This document shows positions 45,676 through 54,606 of a DNA stretch of 64,000 nucleotides, piece by piece. Within the stretch, counting starts at the first letter, position 1, and each line of letters opens with the position of its first letter. This stretch comes from Lachnospiraceae bacterium NC2004 (GTDB lineage Bacteria > Bacillota > Clostridia > Lachnospirales > Lachnospiraceae), in contig JHXB01000001.1 of assembly GCA_000621905.1 (NCBI GenBank), positions 372,001 to 436,000 of the forward strand, written 5' to 3'. The position numbers were made by a program, and so were the translations under genes. Under the pieces are notes generated by a model. That model searched no databases. It had not been told where the DNA came from and worked only from the letters and a program-made list of their open reading frames with translations.

Positions 45676-48312
45676 ATGGCTGAATTAACACCAATGATGC
45701 AACAGTATTTCGAGATTAAAAATGAATATAAAGATTGCATTTTATTCTATAGATTGGGTGATTTCTATGAGATGTTCTTTGATGATGCCTTAAAGGCGTC
45801 CAAGCTTTTAGATATCACACTTACAGGTAGAAACTGTGGTCAGGAGGAGAGGGCACCAATGTGTGGTGTTCCTTTTCATTCTGCGGACATGTATATTAAC
45901 AAGCTTGTTAAACTTGGCCTTAAGGTTGCAATCTGTGAGCAGGTTGAGGATCCTAAGGCGGCTAAAGGACTTGTTAAGCGAGATGTTATAAGGATTGTTA
46001 CACCGGGTACTAACATCACAGATCAGGATCTTGACGAGAGTAAGAATAGATACCTGATGTCTGTTTATATGGCTGACAATTCATTCGGAATTGCGGTATG
46101 CGATATTACTACAGGAGATTTCAGAACCACTGTAGTTGACTCTGCTGCTAAGGTAAGGGACGAGATTCATAAGCTTGTTCCTGCAGAGATTATCTGTAAT
46201 AAAGCATTTTTAGAAAATGAAGACAATGCTGATAATATCAATTTCACATACATAAAAGAACAGTTAAATGTCGCTATAACTGAACTTGGGTCTCACTATT
46301 TTAACGAGGCTACTGCTGTTGATGCAATATTTAAACATTTTCATGTCAAGTCACTTGAGGGACTTGGCTTAAGTGATATGGGTGCTGGAGTGATTGCGTC
46401 GGGCGTTGCTTTAGAGTACCTTATAGAGACACAGAAAGATCAATTAGGTCACATCTTATATATTACCCCGTATATAACAGACAAGTTTATGCTCATTGAT
46501 TCATCAACGAGAAGGAATCTTGAGCTTACTGAGACAATCAGGGAGAAGAATAAGCGCGGTTCGCTTCTTTGGGTTCTTGATAAGACTAAGACCGCAATGG
46601 GAGCAAGATTATTAAGAACTGATATTGAGCAGCCTATTCTTGATATTGACGAACTGAATGTAAGATATGACAGCATTGATTGTCTTAATCAGAATATGAT
46701 GGCGAGGGAAGAGCTTAGGGAGTATTTAAGCTCGATTTATGATCTTGAGAGACTTATGATGCGTATAAGTCTCAAGACAGCCAACCCGAGAGATCTTATA
46801 GCATTCAAGAATTCTTTATCTATGCTTCCACATATCAAGACGGTTATCTCTGATCTTGACGAGGGTATATTTAAGAGTGTCAATGATGAATTTGATGATC
46901 TTAGCGACCTCTATCATTTGATAGACAGCGCGATTATTGACGATCCGCCTCTTGCACTTAAAGAGGGCGGCATCATTAAGGACGGCTATGATAAGAATCT
47001 TGATGAGATTAAGGATATCAAGACCAATGGTAAGGAATGGCTATCCAATTACGAGGCAAATGAAAAAGAGTCGACAGGAATCAAGAACCTTAGAATCAAG
47101 TTTAACAAGGTATTTGGATATGTAATTGAGGTAACCAACTCATATAAAGAGCTCGTTCCCGATTATTACATAAGAAAGCAGACTCTTTCTAACTGCGAGA
47201 GATATGTCACAGAAGACCTTAATCGTATAGCCAACGATATAACCGGAGCTGAAGACAAGCTTAATTCTTTGGAATATGAGCTCTTTTCAAATGTCAGAGA
47301 TTCGATATTTAACGAAGTTAAGAGAGTTGAGAAGGTTGCTCATCTTATCGCTATGCTTGATGAGTTTGCTTCGCTTGCTTACGTCGCCGATCACAACAAC
47401 TATGTCAGACCTTCGCTTAACGATGAGGGCGTAATTGATATCAAGGACGGTAGACATCCGGTTGTTGAGCTTATGATTCCGAATGATTCTTTCATTTCAA
47501 ATGATACATATCTTGATTTGGATGATAAGAGAGTTTCAATAATCACCGGACCTAATATGGCAGGTAAGTCTACTTACATGAGGCAGACGGCACTTATTGT
47601 ACTTATGGCTCAAGCAGGTTCGTTCGTTCCGGCGTCATTTGCCAATATTGGCATATGTGACAGGATATTTACTAGGGTTGGTGCTTCTGATGACTTGGCA
47701 AGCGGACAATCGACATTTATGGTAGAGATGAGCGAGGTCGCTAACATATTAAGAAATGCTACAGATAAGTCGCTTCTTATCTTGGATGAGATTGGTAGGG
47801 GAACATCGACTTATGATGGATTATCTATTGCCTGGTCAGTTGTTGAATACATTGCTAATCCTAAGCTCCTTGGTGCGAAGGCTTTATTTGCAACGCATTA
47901 TCACGAACTTACCGAATTAGAGGGGAAGCTTAACGGTGTTAATAATTACTGTATTACCGTTAAAGAAGACGGAGAAGACATTGTATTCTTGAGGAAGATA
48001 GTTAAAGGTGGAGCTGACAAGAGCTACGGAATAGAGGTTGCAAGACTTGCCGGAGTTCCGAGTCTCGTGCTTATGAGGGCTAAGGAGATTCTTGATGGGC
48101 TTGTCGATGAGGATGAATTAACTGTAAAGACCGAGAATATTACTGTAAGTGAGGCTATGCAGCAGATTGATAAGGCAACTATGAGACAGATGAGTCTTTT
48201 CGATTTCGCAGGTCCTAATCCGGTTATTGAGAGGATTAAAGCGCTGGATGTAGACAATATGACACCTATGCAGGCACTTAAGGTACTTAGTGAACTAAAG
48301 AAAGACTGTTAA
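45676..48312 (+). CDS. mutS: DNA mismatch repair protein MutS
   Basis: The 878-residue protein starts with the mismatch-contact motif YRLGDFYEMF (about 25-34), then connector, lever, clamp and ATPase domains; Walker A is GPNMAGKSTYMRQ (about 626-638) with ILDEIGRGTSTYDG for Walker B. It recognises mismatches and short loops. GTAGATC precedes the ATG four bases after miaB. The usual next genes, mutL and miaA, are not present: the following 177 bases are AT-rich and non-coding, then a secreted-protein gene. Confidence 0.97.
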   Translation: MAELTPMMQQYFEIKNEYKDCILFYRLGDFYEMFFDDALKASKLLDITLTGRNCGQEERAPMCGVPFHSADMYINKLVKLGLKVAICEQVEDPKAAKGLVKRDVIRIVTPGTNITDQDLDESKNRYLMSVYMADNSFGIAVCDITTGDFRTTVVDSAAKVRDEIHKLVPAEIICNKAFLENEDNADNINFTYIKEQLNVAITELGSHYFNEATAVDAIFKHFHVKSLEGLGLSDMGAGVIASGVALEYLIETQKDQLGHILYITPYITDKFMLIDSSTRRNLELTETIREKNKRGSLLWVLDKTKTAMGARLLRTDIEQPILDIDELNVRYDSIDCLNQNMMAREELREYLSSIYDLERLMMRISLKTANPRDLIAFKNSLSMLPHIKTVISDLDEGIFKSVNDEFDDLSDLYHLIDSAIIDDPPLALKEGGIIKDGYDKNLDEIKDIKTNGKEWLSNYEANEKESTGIKNLRIKFNKVFGYVIEVTNSYKELVPDYYIRKQTLSNCERYVTEDLNRIANDITGAEDKLNSLEYELFSNVRDSIFNEVKRVEKVAHLIAMLDEFASLAYVADHNNYVRPSLNDEGVIDIKDGRHPVVELMIPNDSFISNDTYLDLDDKRVSIITGPNMAGKSTYMRQTALIVLMAQAGSFVPASFANIGICDRIFTRVGASDDLASGQSTFMVEMSEVANILRNATDKSLLILDEIGRGTSTYDGLSIAWSVVEYIANPKLLGAKALFATHYHELTELEGKLNGVNNYCITVKEDGEDIVFLRKIVKGGADKSYGIEVARLAGVPSLVLMRAKEILDGLVDEDELTVKTENITVSEAMQQIDKATMRQMSLFDFAGPNPVIERIKALDVDNMTPMQALKVLSELKKDC

Positions 48313-48489
48313 ATGTGTCGTTTCTTTGAAATCAAATAATCATGTTAATAATTTTTCTAAAAAATCACAAAAATTTTAACGTTTTTTTGAAAAAAGTCTG
48401 TTCAAATTGCTGATTTTGTAGTAAAATATTTATGGATTTTTATTTAATAGGGAACTTGTTAACTGAATATTTTTAATGGTGGTGAATAT

Positions 48490-49707
48490 ATGAAAACAAG
48501 GCGGGGGCTTAGATTGCTTTCATTTATGCTTGCCTTTATTGTTGCATTTAATTTAAACGGGACAATTGTTAAGAATGCATGGGCAGCTTCAGGAACACAG
48601 ATTAAGATTACTAAGAACAAGCAGATTGTTGATACTTACAACGGCGTAAGTGCTTATTATCGTCCGGGGGTTGGCGATGGTGCAGACGAGACCTACGGAT
48701 GCTATGCTTACGTTGTAAGATATTATAAGGCTATATATGGCAAGACTGTATATAATCTTTTTCATAAGTGCACACCTCTCACCTATGGAGATTCATTTAA
48801 GGTTGTTTCTAAACCTAAGGTAGGAGATATATGTGCTCAGATTAAGGCTAATACCAATCATTGGTCTATAGTTAGGAAGGTTAATGGTGACAAGGTTACT
48901 GTTATTGACCAGAATAACAAGTGGGTTGTCGGTGACGATACATATGCATATAAGAATTATACATACGATGTATCTGAGGTTACATTCTACAGATTGGCAT
49001 CTGTTATAGACGGTACTGCAACAACCGAGAAAGCTAAAGCAACATCTGAGAAGGCTAAGGTAGGAACTACTGAGAAGGCAACAACAACAGAGAAAGCTAA
49101 GGCGACTACAGAGAAGGCCAAGGCTACAACGGAGAAGGCTAAAGCAACAACCGAGAAAGCTAAGGCAACGACAGAGAAAGCTAAGGCGACGACAGAGAAG
49201 GCTAAAGCTACAACAGAGAAAGCCAAGGCAACGGTAGAGACCTCGACAGAGGCAACTGTTTCTATGAGTATTGTTGAGGGGAATCAGAAGACTATTACCA
49301 AGAAGGTTGTTCCGGCACTCTCTAAGACTTCAGCTTTTAAGTGGTCTACATCTAAGAAGACGATTGCCAAGGTTACCAATAAGGGATTAGTTACAGGTGT
49401 TAAGAAAGGATCTGCTGTAATTACAGGTTCTTTAAAGACCGGTAAGACGGTCAAGGTTAAAGTCAATGTTAAAGCTAGTAAGAAGCTTAAGCTTGTAAGT
49501 GAAGATGTTACGATTCCAATGAATTATAAGTGGAAGATAACGTCAAGTGAGAAGGATGTTACATTCACATACGAAAGCTCTGATACATCAATCGCTACTG
49601 TCAACAAGAATGGCGAGATTAAGAGCAAGAAGAAGCGAGGCAATACAACTATCACTGTTACAGCGAGTAACGGTAAGAAGGGTACATGCATCGTGAGAGT
49701 TTATTAG
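48490..49707 (+). CDS. Secreted CHAP-domain protein with TTEKAKA repeats and Big2-like domains
   Basis: The 405-residue protein has a signal peptide (about 1-33, ending NAWA). Residues about 50-170 resemble a CHAP amidase/peptidase fold, with C71 in YGCYAYVV and H124 in NHWSIV as the likely catalytic pair. Residues 178-255 are low-complexity; 199-254 are eight exact copies of the heptad TTEKAKA. The C-terminal part (about 275-405) has two bacterial Ig-like (Big2) domains, recognisable from FKWSTSKKTIAKVTNKGLVTG and the second FTYESSDTSIATVNKNGEI. A cell-wall hydrolase or adhesive surface protein is plausible. No membrane or LPXTG anchor is seen. Confidence 0.8.
   Translation: MKTRRGLRLLSFMLAFIVAFNLNGTIVKNAWAASGTQIKITKNKQIVDTYNGVSAYYRPGVGDGADETYGCYAYVVRYYKAIYGKTVYNLFHKCTPLTYGDSFKVVSKPKVGDICAQIKANTNHWSIVRKVNGDKVTVIDQNNKWVVGDDTYAYKNYTYDVSEVTFYRLASVIDGTATTEKAKATSEKAKVGTTEKATTTEKAKATTEKAKATTEKAKATTEKAKATTEKAKATTEKAKATTEKAKATVETSTEATVSMSIVEGNQKTITKKVVPALSKTSAFKWSTSKKTIAKVTNKGLVTGVKKGSAVITGSLKTGKTVKVKVNVKASKKLKLVSEDVTIPMNYKWKITSSEKDVTFTYESSDTSIATVNKNGEIKSKKKRGNTTITVTASNGKKGTCIVRVY
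49084..49251 (+). repeat. Tandem 21-bp coding repeat (TTEKAKA x 8)
   Basis: Eight units of 21 bp encode the heptad TTEKAKA (residues 199-254). The units differ mainly at third codon positions, so protein sequence is better conserved than DNA. Imperfect units (TSEKAKV, TTEKAT) precede it from about 49021. Confidence 0.9.
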
Positions 49708-49718
49708 ATATAATTATA

Positions 49719-49748
49719 GCACCAACTGTTTATGTTGGTGTTTTTTTC
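49719..49748 (+). terminator. Rho-independent terminator just before the DUF1015 gene
   Basis: CACCAAC (49720-49726) pairs with GTTGGTG (49734-49740), then seven T and C. It lies only 14 bases before the ATG of the next gene, with the AGGAGGG ribosome-binding site right after the T run. Read-through or attenuation must feed the downstream genes unless a promoter was missed. Confidence 0.85.
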
Positions 49749-49761
49749 TAGGAGGGTTATA

Positions 49762-50994
49762 ATGGCTGACATTAAAGCGTTCAAAGCAATCAGACCAAAG
49801 GAAGGGATGGCATCTAAGATAGCAGCTCTTCCGTACGACGTTTACAATCGTAAGGAGGCTAAGGAAGTAGTTAAGGGAGACAACGATTCATTTTTAAGAA
49901 TTGACAGACCTGAGACACAGTTTGATGACGATCAGGATATGTATGCTCCTTGCATATACGAGAAGGGTAGAGAACTTCTTGATGAGATGATTAATGATGG
50001 CAGATACATTAAGGATGACTCGGAGTCTTATTACATTTATCAGCTTACAATGAATGGCAGGCCTCAGAATGGTATTGTGGCATGTGCATCTATTGATGAT
50101 TACATCAACGGTGTTATCAAGAAACACGAGAACACCAGAGAAGAGAAGGAGCTTGACAGAATCAGACACGTTGACACTCTTAATGCACAGACAGGGCCTA
50201 TATTCTTAGCTTATAGACATAATGAGACTATTGCAGATGTTGTAGCCAGAGTTGAGGAGAGTTCACCACTTTATGATTTTACTTCAGATGACGGTATTAC
50301 TCATAAGGTTTGGAAGATAGACAGCGAAGATGATGTTAATCAGGTTTCATCAGCATTTGCCGAGATGGATGCGATATATATTGCTGATGGCCATCACAGA
50401 TGTGCTTCTGCAGTTAAGGTAGGATTAAAGAGAAGAGAAGAGCATCCTGATTACAACGGAACAGAGGAGTTCAACTACTTCTTATCAGTTCTGTTCCCGG
50501 ATGACGAGCTTATGATCATGCCTTATAACAGAGTTGTTAAAGATCTTAACGGACTTAGTTTTAATGAATTTACATCTAAGCTTAGTGAGCATTTTACGAT
50601 TGCTAAGAGCGATGAAGTGCCTGAACCTAAGAATAAATCAGACATCTTTATGTATTATGATAAATCATGGTATAAGCTTACAGCTAAAGCTGATATAATT
50701 AATGATGATCCGGTTAAGGGACTTGATGTTTCTTTATTGCAGAATTATATATTGTCTCCGATTCTAGGAATCGATGACCCTAGAACTGATAAGAGGGTTG
50801 ATTTTGTCGGAGGTATAAGAGGTACTAAGGAACTTGAATCAAGATGTAGCGATGATATGCTTATCGCGTTTAGCATGTATCCTACATCGATACATGAATT
50901 GTTTAATGTTGCTGATGCTAATCTTTTAATGCCACCTAAGTCAACATGGTTTGAACCAAAGCTTAGAAGCGGTATATTTATTCATGAATTATAG
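49762..50994 (+). CDS. DUF1015 family protein
   Basis: From ATG 49762 (AGGAGGG upstream) the product is 410 residues. It begins DIKAFKAIRPKEGMASKIAALPYDV and has the family motifs INGVIKKHENTREEKELDR, YIADGHHRCASAVKVG (about 210-225) and MPYNRVV. Family members resemble the ParB-like/SerK fold and many are thought to bind nucleotide or phosphorylate small molecules; function in Clostridia is not settled. It overlaps nothing and is 13 bases before the branching-enzyme-like gene, so it may be part of its pathway. Confidence 0.9.
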   Translation: MADIKAFKAIRPKEGMASKIAALPYDVYNRKEAKEVVKGDNDSFLRIDRPETQFDDDQDMYAPCIYEKGRELLDEMINDGRYIKDDSESYYIYQLTMNGRPQNGIVACASIDDYINGVIKKHENTREEKELDRIRHVDTLNAQTGPIFLAYRHNETIADVVARVEESSPLYDFTSDDGITHKVWKIDSEDDVNQVSSAFAEMDAIYIADGHHRCASAVKVGLKRREEHPDYNGTEEFNYFLSVLFPDDELMIMPYNRVVKDLNGLSFNEFTSKLSEHFTIAKSDEVPEPKNKSDIFMYYDKSWYKLTAKADIINDDPVKGLDVSLLQNYILSPILGIDDPRTDKRVDFVGGIRGTKELESRCSDDMLIAFSMYPTSIHELFNVADANLLMPPKSTWFEPKLRSGIFIHEL

Positions 50995-51007
50995 GAGGAC
51001 TAAAGCT

Positions 51008-53644
51008 ATGAGAAGAGATTATGGTATTTCTATTAATTGGGAGGAAGTTCATGCTATTTCACATGGTTTGCATGACAACCCTCATCACATTTTAGGACCA
51101 CATCTTGAAGGTGACGGCCTCGTAATCAATGCATTTGTTAAGAATGCACTTAAGGTTGAAGTTATAAGAGAGGACAAGAAGGATGTCTTGGAGATGAGAG
51201 CATCCGGTATAGCTGATTTCTTTACTCTTAGTACCGATGACAAGAAGATATTCCCGTATAAGTTAAGAGCAACTTATAGAGACGGTAGCGTTTTTGCATA
51301 TAAGGACGCCTATTGTTTCGAGCCTGTTATTGATAATCAGGAGCTTGCTTCATTTTCACAGGGAATCCTTTATGATGCCTATGATATCATGGGCGCACAT
51401 AAGAAGACTATTGACGGTGTAAGCGGTGTATGCTTTACTGTCTGGGCTCCTAACGCACAGAGAGTGAGTGTTCTTGGAGAGTTCAACATGTGGGAGGGTA
51501 ACCGTAACATCATGCGCAGAGTCAATGATACAGCCGTATTTGAGCTCTTTGTGCCAGGTGTTAATGTTGGAGATACCTATAAATTCGAGATTAGAAACAG
51601 AGACGGAAGAGTGTTTACCAAGACAGACCCGTATTCATTTTCAAATGAAATCTTCCCTTCAGATGTTTCTAAGGTTGTAGATCCTAATTTTAAGTTCAAG
51701 GACAGTGCTTGGATTAAGGCAAGAGACAAGAAGAAGAGACTTGATAAGCCTATGAACGTATTGGAGATTAATCCTTTTACATTTGACGATACTTTATATG
51801 ACAGGAATTTTAAAACTCTTGCTAAGTCGGTAGCAGATTACGCTATTGACAACGGATACAGCCATGTTGAGCTTATGCCTATTATGGATACTATTAACGG
51901 TGATTCTTTAGGATATGAGACACACGGATTCTATTCGGTATCTGCAGTGCTTGGTCAGCCTGAGGACTTTATGTACTTTGTTGATTATATGCATAACAAG
52001 GGTATTGGAGTTATCTTAGACTGGGCTCCATATCAGTTCGGTAGAGAGAGACATGGTCTTGCTTACTTTGACGGTGACGCTTGTTACGAGGATTCTAATA
52101 TGCTTAGAGCAGTCAACAGAGCGTTTGGTACTCTTAATTTCAATTACGGTCGTAAAGAGGTTTCTAACTTCTTGATTTCCAATGCTTTGTATTGGGTTGA
52201 GAGATTCCATGTAGATGGTCTTAAGTTATCATCAGTAGCTTCAATGCTTTATCTTGATTACGGCAAGAACGATGGCGAGTGGCTTCCTAACATTTATGGA
52301 AGTAATGAGAATCTTGATGCTATCGAGTTTATCAAGCATCTTAACTCAATTATGAATAAGCGTAATCCTGGTGTTATTATGATTGCTGAGGATTCAAGCT
52401 TGTTCCCTGATGTTACTGTTGATGTTGAAGAAGACGGACTCGGATTTGATTACAAATGGAATCTTGGCTGGTCTAATGATATGCTTGGCTATGCTGAGAC
52501 AGATGTTGTTTCAAGAAGAAATGAAGCTAATGCGCTTACATTTAGCTTGTTATACGCATACAATGAGAATTACATGTATGGTATAAGTCATAGCGATGTT
52601 GTATTCTCTAAGCCATTCATTGATAAGATAGCAGGTAATGATATCCAGAAGAAAGCTTTTTATAAGGCTTGGTTAGGATATATGATGACTCAGCCTGGTA
52701 AGAAATACTTCTATGATGACGGTATCAAGGATGATGATTTAGTTGCTTATAAGAAAGCGCTTTTTGAGTTGTATAACACTGAGCCTGCATTTTCAGAACT
52801 TGACTATGATGATGTGGGATTTGAATGGATTAACACATTAAGAGCTAAGGATGGTTTGCTTGTATTTACAAGAAAGACCAAGAAGAAGGATGACACATTA
52901 GTATTTGTTGTTAACTTTTCACCTGAGGACTATCAGAGCTTTATGATCGGTGTACCATATAAGGGCAAATACAAAGAGATATTTAACTCCGATTCTGTTG
53001 ATTTCGGTGGCGACGGCAATGTCAACTCTCGTATGAGACAGAGTTCCGACAAGGCTTGCGATGAGAGAAGTCAGTCAATTACTACAACTATTCCACCATT
53101 TGGAATCTCAGTTTATAAATACAATGTTTCAGCAAGCGCTGCTAAGACAACCAAGAAGACAACTAAAGCTGAGACTAAGACTGTAGAAGAAGAGACTAAG
53201 GAAGAAGTTAAGAAGACAGCTACTAAGACAACAGCTAAGAAGGCTGAGCCTAAGAAAGCGACTACAACTAAGAAAGCAGCCGCTAAGAAAGAAACTACTG
53301 CTAAGAATGCTGCAACTAAGAAAGAGACAGCAGCTAAGAAGGAGACAACAGCTAAGAAGGAAACAACAGCCAAGAAGACTTCTTCTGCTAAGGCTTCAGT
53401 TAGCAAGGTAGCTTCTGATACTAAGAAGAAAGCGTCAGATACAGCTAAGAAGGCATCAGACACGGTTAAGAAGGCTTCTGACACAGTTAAAAAGACTGCA
53501 GTTAAGAAGGCTTCAGATACCAAAAAGAAAGCATCTGATACAGCTAAGAAAGCGTCAGATACTGTCAAGAAAGCCAAGGAGACAGTTAAGAAGACTGCTT
53601 CTAAGTCTACCAAGAAGGCTGAGGCTAAGAAGGACGAAGAATAA
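51008..53644 (+). CDS. GlgB-like protein with lost catalytic residues and histone-H1-like tail
   Basis: From ATG 51008 (AGGAGG upstream) the protein is 878 residues. Residues 1-110 are the branching-enzyme N domain (NPHHILGPH), 115-235 a CBM48-type domain, and 245-705 the (beta/alpha)8 barrel of 1,4-alpha-glucan branching enzyme with its C-terminal beta domain. Catalytic positions are altered: the nucleophile segment expected as GLRVDAVASM reads GLKLSSVASM (404-413, Asp to S408, Arg to K406) and SHDEVV reads SHSDVV (527-532, Asp to S529). The acid/base Glu is kept as E461 (IAEDSS). A 170-residue Lys/Ala/Thr/Asp tail (708-878) has KKASDTV-type heptads. Most likely a non-catalytic glucan-binding protein. 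Confidence 0.85.
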   Translation: MRRDYGISINWEEVHAISHGLHDNPHHILGPHLEGDGLVINAFVKNALKVEVIREDKKDVLEMRASGIADFFTLSTDDKKIFPYKLRATYRDGSVFAYKDAYCFEPVIDNQELASFSQGILYDAYDIMGAHKKTIDGVSGVCFTVWAPNAQRVSVLGEFNMWEGNRNIMRRVNDTAVFELFVPGVNVGDTYKFEIRNRDGRVFTKTDPYSFSNEIFPSDVSKVVDPNFKFKDSAWIKARDKKKRLDKPMNVLEINPFTFDDTLYDRNFKTLAKSVADYAIDNGYSHVELMPIMDTINGDSLGYETHGFYSVSAVLGQPEDFMYFVDYMHNKGIGVILDWAPYQFGRERHGLAYFDGDACYEDSNMLRAVNRAFGTLNFNYGRKEVSNFLISNALYWVERFHVDGLKLSSVASMLYLDYGKNDGEWLPNIYGSNENLDAIEFIKHLNSIMNKRNPGVIMIAEDSSLFPDVTVDVEEDGLGFDYKWNLGWSNDMLGYAETDVVSRRNEANALTFSLLYAYNENYMYGISHSDVVFSKPFIDKIAGNDIQKKAFYKAWLGYMMTQPGKKYFYDDGIKDDDLVAYKKALFELYNTEPAFSELDYDDVGFEWINTLRAKDGLLVFTRKTKKKDDTLVFVVNFSPEDYQSFMIGVPYKGKYKEIFNSDSVDFGGDGNVNSRMRQSSDKACDERSQSITTTIPPFGISVYKYNVSASAAKTTKKTTKAETKTVEEETKEEVKKTATKTTAKKAEPKKATTTKKAAAKKETTAKNAATKKETAAKKETTAKKETTAKKTSSAKASVSKVASDTKKKASDTAKKASDTVKKASDTVKKTAVKKASDTKKKASDTAKKASDTVKKAKETVKKTASKSTKKAEAKKDEE
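53129..53641 (+). repeat. Low-complexity lysine-rich coding repeat (histone-H1-like)
   Basis: Codes for residues 708-878 of the GlgB-like protein. The first half repeats KKETTA-like units, the second half KKASDTA/KKASDTV heptads. Strongly basic and disordered, with proline almost absent; unlike the acidic tails elsewhere in this window. Confidence 0.85.
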
Positions 53645-53668
53645 TATAGCATGGAGTTTGTTTAATAC

Positions 53669-54601
53669 ATGAATATATTAGATTTATTAGGAGTAGGCAC
53701 TGTTAAACCGGCGAGCTCTGACTCTGTTTTAGATAAGGTCAGCGCTGATGCTAACATTGTCGAAGAGGTATCATTTTTTACATCTGAATTAAAAAAGTTG
53801 ACGAACAAGGCAATTGACGCCATAGAGATCTATGGCGTCAGACTTATACTTGTGCTCATTTTTATATTTGTTTGCTTTAAGATAATCAACCTGATTGCCA
53901 AGGTTATGCGTAAGAGCATGGATAACAGGGAGGTTGACAAGAGCGTTGCCGGCTTCTTGTGTTCATTTACAAGAGTGGGACTTAAGGTATTGGTTATCTT
54001 AACTGCAGTTAACATCTTAGGTATTGCAATTACCTCGTTTGTTACCTTGCTTGGTACGGCCGGTGTCGCAATCGGTCTTGCTTTACAGGGAAGCCTGTCT
54101 AACCTTGCCGGTGGTGTTCTTATTCTTATTCTCAAACCGTTTAGAGTCGGAGATTTTATAAGAACTACAACTCCTGGAATGGAAGGCATTGTAACTTCGA
54201 TTGACATTTTCTATACGAGACTTTTGACTCCGGATAAGCAGACTGTAATAGTTCCTAACGGCGCCCTCTCTAATTCGAGTGTAGTTAATGTTACTATGGC
54301 AGAGGACCGAAGAATAGATGTAAGTGTCACGATTGCTTATTCGGCTAACATTGGTGAAGCTAAGAATATAATTCATGATATCATTAAGTCTGATACCAGA
54401 TATCTTAGTGAAAAGGGCGTAGATGTGTTTGTTGATGATTTGGCTGACAGTGGAGTGAATATCGGAATACATGTATATGTTGCAACAACCGATTATCTTA
54501 CCCTTAAGTGGAAATTATTAGAGGAGATAAAGCTTAAGTTTGATGAGCATGGAATCGAGATTCCATATCAGACTATAGATATTAATATGCGTCAGGGGTG
54601 A
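53669..54601 (+). CDS. MscS-family mechanosensitive channel
   Basis: The 310-residue membrane protein has a hydrophobic N-terminal region with helices near 55-78 and 95-125, then the MscS pore and beta domain: LLGTAGVAIGLALQGSLSNLAGGVLILILKPFRVGDFI (about 129-166) and VPNGALSNSSVVNVT (about 197-211). It would open on membrane tension and release solutes. Length and layout are normal. ATGGAG is 12 bases upstream of the ATG. Its stop overlaps the start region of the first beta-helix gene. Confidence 0.95.
   Translation: MNILDLLGVGTVKPASSDSVLDKVSADANIVEEVSFFTSELKKLTNKAIDAIEIYGVRLILVLIFIFVCFKIINLIAKVMRKSMDNREVDKSVAGFLCSFTRVGLKVLVILTAVNILGIAITSFVTLLGTAGVAIGLALQGSLSNLAGGVLILILKPFRVGDFIRTTTPGMEGIVTSIDIFYTRLLTPDKQTVIVPNGALSNSSVVNVTMAEDRRIDVSVTIAYSANIGEAKNIIHDIIKSDTRYLSEKGVDVFVDDLADSGVNIGIHVYVATTDYLTLKWKLLEEIKLKFDEHGIEIPYQTIDINMRQG
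53816..53839 (+). other. Perfect hairpin inside the MscS coding region
   Basis: GACGCCATAG (53816-53825), loop AGAT, CTATGGCGTC (53830-53839): ten perfect pairs within codons for DAIEIYGV. No T run follows. It may be chance or a translation or mRNA-stability feature. Confidence 0.5.
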
Positions 54602-54606
54602 TGCTT

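Noticed and set aside
48313-48489. Possible riboswitch or promoter before the secreted CHAP protein
   Set aside because: AT-rich with a TAAAAT at 48422 but no convincing -35 at 16-18 bases and no stable fold.
48987-49226. Repetitive open frame on the - strand opposite the TTEKAKA repeats
   Set aside because: The period-7 pattern is only the complement of the coding repeat.
53113-53652. Long open frame on the - strand opposite the lysine-rich tail
   Set aside because: It is the antisense of the KKASDT repeats, low complexity, no ribosome-binding site.
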